From NCBI GenBank assembly GCA_050010115.1, contig JBEKLQ010000017.1, forward strand, positions 1 to 53,228: a stretch of 53,228 nt of DNA. The letters run 5' to 3'. This document shows, piece by piece, positions 51,653-53,228 of this stretch. Source of the DNA: JAKACA01 sp050010115. Its GTDB lineage: Bacteria; Actinomycetota; Acidimicrobiia; Acidimicrobiales; Bog-793. Position numbers and translations under genes: made by a program. Below the pieces are notes generated by a model, which was not told the origin of the DNA, searched no databases, and saw only the letters and a list, made by a program, of their open reading frames with translations. Numbering within the stretch: the stretch's first letter is position 1; each line of letters starts with the position of its first letter.

Positions 51653-53228
51653 ATTCCATCGACAACCGCGGTAACCGATATCCGCAGGGCGCCCCGACGC
51701 CGGCCGCTCGCCCTGCTGATCGCCCTTGGCGCGGGCGCCGGCTGCATCGCCATGCTCAGCCCATCCGCGGCCTCGGGCACCTCGGCAGTTGCCTCGTACC
51801 GGCAGCAGCTGGAGGCGATCTCATGCACACCGACGACCGCGCTCGATACCTGGCCGCTCCAGAAGCTCGCCAACCAGACCATCGTGTTCCCGGTCGAAGA
51901 GACGGACGTGCTGGCGGCAACCGACGCGGCCAAGGCGGGCTACGGCGGCATCATCCTGTTCGGGACGACTGCGCCGGCCGATCTCGGGAACGAGCTCGCC
52001 ACGCTCCGGAGCGACGTGCCCGATGACCTCGGCTTCGTCGTGATGACCGACGAGGAGGGCGGCGGCATCCAACGCATGGCCAACCTCGTCGGTTCGATGC
52101 CCTGGGCGGCCCAGATGGGCAAAACGATGACCCCTGCCCAGATCGAGACGCTGGCGGAGTCTGTCGGAGCCAAGATGCTCGCCAACGGCGTGAGCATGGA
52201 CCTGGCTCCGGTCCTCGACGTCGACGGGAGAGCGGTGTACCCGGGGCAGCAAGATCCGGATGGGTTTCGATCCTTCAGCGGGAACACATCCGTCGTCTCG
52301 GCTGATGGCGTGGCCTTCATGGAGGGCATGCTGGGCGCCGGAGTCGTCCCGGTCGTGAAGCACTTCCCAGGTCTAGGAGGCGTCAGCCAGAACACCGATT
52401 ACGGCCCGGCCTGGACGCTGCCGTGGTCCACCCTCCAGAACGTGGCACTTCCGCCGTTCGAAGCAGCCATCAAGGCCGGGGCGGCGGCCGTCATGGTGTC
52501 CAACGCGCGCGTGCTCGACCTCACCACGTTGCCGGCGTCCCTGTCATCGAGGCTCGTAACCGGTGAACTGCGGGGAGCCCTCGGCTTCAGGGGGCTGATC
52601 GTCACGGACTCACTCTCTGCCGGCGCGATCACAGACCCCCCGCTGTCCCTGTCCGTCCCCAAGGCCTCCGTCGAGGCGTTGCAGGCCGGCGACGACATGG
52701 TGCTGTTCGGTTCGACCGGTTCCACGAACGGCGACCTTGCCTTGGCGGCGAGCACCAGTAACGCCATCGTCGCCGCGGTGGATTCGGGTGCGCTCCCGAA
52801 GAGCGAGCTCGTGAATGCCGCCGCCCAGGTTCTCGCCGCCAAGAAGATCAACCTCTGCCCGGGCGGCCCGCTGATCGGGTACCTCAGCACCTCCGGCACG
52901 TTCTACGCCAAGCAGGGAAGCCTCAGTGCGCCGTGGGTCGAGGAAAGAACCGGCGTCAAGGCGATCGCGCTGGCAAACGACAGCACGAACGGCCCGCTGA
53001 TCGGGTACCTCAGCACCTCCGGCACGTTCTACGCCAAGCAGGGAAGCCTCAGTGCGCCGTGGGTCGAGCAGGGGACGGGCGTCACGGCGATCGCGCTGGC
53101 AAGCGACGCCACCGACGGTCCCCTGGTCGGGTACCTCACTACTTCCGGGGCCTTCTACGTCAGGGAGGGTGGGCTCAGTGCGCCGGCAGTCGAGGAAGAG
53201 ACTGGCGTCAAGGCGATCGCTCTCGGCA
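51653..53228 (+). CDS. Secreted GH3/NagZ-like protein with C-terminal repeats, truncated by the window end
   Basis: The frame runs from after a stop at 51632 to the right edge without a stop. It encodes a signal peptide (basic RRAPRRR, then a hydrophobic LALLIALGAGAG core). A glycoside hydrolase family 3 domain follows, with VVMTDEEGGGIQR, MDLAPVLDVDG, KHFPGLGG and GFRGLIVTDSLSAGA. The nucleophile Asp of TDS is present, but the His-Asp acid/base loop of NagZ is not recognisable. No ATG, GTG or TTG precedes the signal peptide in frame. ATT 51653, five bases after AAAGGAG, is the best candidate; a frameshift from ATG 51631 is the alternative. From 52865 on it consists of 42-residue repeats. Confidence 0.75.
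   Translation, partial: MPSTTAVTDIRRAPRRRPLALLIALGAGAGCIAMLSPSAASGTSAVASYRQQLEAISCTPTTALDTWPLQKLANQTIVFPVEETDVLAATDAAKAGYGGIILFGTTAPADLGNELATLRSDVPDDLGFVVMTDEEGGGIQRMANLVGSMPWAAQMGKTMTPAQIETLAESVGAKMLANGVSMDLAPVLDVDGRAVYPGQQDPDGFRSFSGNTSVVSADGVAFMEGMLGAGVVPVVKHFPGLGGVSQNTDYGPAWTLPWSTLQNVALPPFEAAIKAGAAAVMVSNARVLDLTTLPASLSSRLVTGELRGALGFRGLIVTDSLSAGAITDPPLSLSVPKASVEALQAGDDMVLFGSTGSTNGDLALAASTSNAIVAAVDSGALPKSELVNAAAQVLAAKKINLCPGGPLIGYLSTSGTFYAKQGSLSAPWVEERTGVKAIALANDSTNGPLIGYLSTSGTFYAKQGSLSAPWVEQGTGVTAIALASDATDGPLVGYLTTSGAFYVREGGLSAPAVEEETGVKAIALG
52865..53228 (+). repeat. 126-bp tandem repeats encoding 42-residue units
   Basis: Units start at 52865, 52991 and 53117, the last cut by the window end. 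The first 78 bases of units 1 and 2 are identical. Each unit encodes GPLIGYLSTSGTFY, then a KQGSLSAPWVE-like segment and TGVKAIAL. I recall similar repeats forming beta-propellers or lectin-like domains in secreted actinobacterial proteins. Confidence 0.93.

Overview
The window is high-GC DNA from an actinobacterium. Its backbone has the gene order zinc metalloprotease (Zincin_2/DUF2342) - tilS - hpt - folE - folP - folB - folK - DUF2520 - panC - coaX - lysS. A similar order runs from about Rv3627c to Rv3598c in Mycobacterium tuberculosis. The SigR/RsrA pair, DUF1707 proteins and PspC kinase point the same way. Nothing found here fixes the class. My guess is an uncultured or little-studied lineage such as Acidimicrobiia, on general resemblance only. 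Most of the window looks like ordinary vertically inherited chromosome. I saw no tRNA, rRNA, CRISPR array, insertion sequence or prophage.

Layout. (1) 288-1304 (+) is a polyprenyl diphosphate synthase. (2) 1315-13741 (-) is a tightly packed cofactor operon: metalloprotease, tilS, hpt, folE, folP, a tyrosine-phosphatase-like protein lacking its catalytic Cys, folB, folK, DUF2520, panC, nadB, nadC, coaX and lysS. It covers folate, pantothenate/CoA, NAD, purine salvage and tRNA functions, mostly with 4-base stop/start overlaps. (3) 13790-14738 (-) encodes a SigR-type sigma factor and its zinc anti-sigma factor RsrA. (4) 14792-22955 (-) encodes a beta-rich partner protein, a TPR-CHAT caspase-like protease, MoxR ATPase, DUF58 protein and membrane transglutaminase, apparently one transcript. 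(5) 22998-25596 (-) is a polar amino-acid ABC importer. (6) 25728-29001 (+) holds a fatty-acid-hydroxylase/sterol-desaturase family enzyme and an S9 peptidase. (7) 28972-31999 is an envelope-stress set: DUF1707 and PspC proteins divergent from a PspC-sensor kinase and its LuxR-type regulator. (8) 32139-33500 is a PAS-GGDEF protein with a degenerate active site. (9) 33539-35148 is a DUF35 protein and SCP2-type thiolase pair. (10) 35418-37484 is a secreted phospholipase C-type phosphoesterase.

(11) 37571-41731 has a DUF1707/LiaF-like gene divergent from an SPFH-zinc-ribbon protein and two tandem AIM24 proteins that also carry zinc ribbons, with a perfect 16-bp palindrome between the divergent genes. 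(12) 41768-43182 holds adenylate kinase and an AlkD-type DNA repair protein. (13) 43223-44101 is an L,D-transpeptidase. (14) 44270-46046 is a nickel/cobalt permease divergent from a Fur-family regulator, with a Nur-box-like operator over the permease promoter. (15) 46095-47331 holds a fructosamine kinase and a low-molecular-weight phosphatase, a probable protein-deglycation pair. (16) 47572-51489 encodes three cell-surface glycan functions: a GT-C-like membrane protein, an NAD-dependent epimerase and a GT2 glycosyltransferase. (17) 51653 to the right edge is a secreted GH3/NagZ-like protein ending in 126-bp tandem repeats. It has no normal start codon and runs off the window.

Two features recur. 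At least eight gene starts lie 6-8 bases downstream of a TANNNT -10 hexamer, which predicts leaderless mRNAs. Twelve gene junctions are NTGA overlaps. The least explained items are the inactive phosphatase in the folate operon, the CHAT-MoxR-transglutaminase operon and the SPFH/AIM24 zinc-ribbon cluster.
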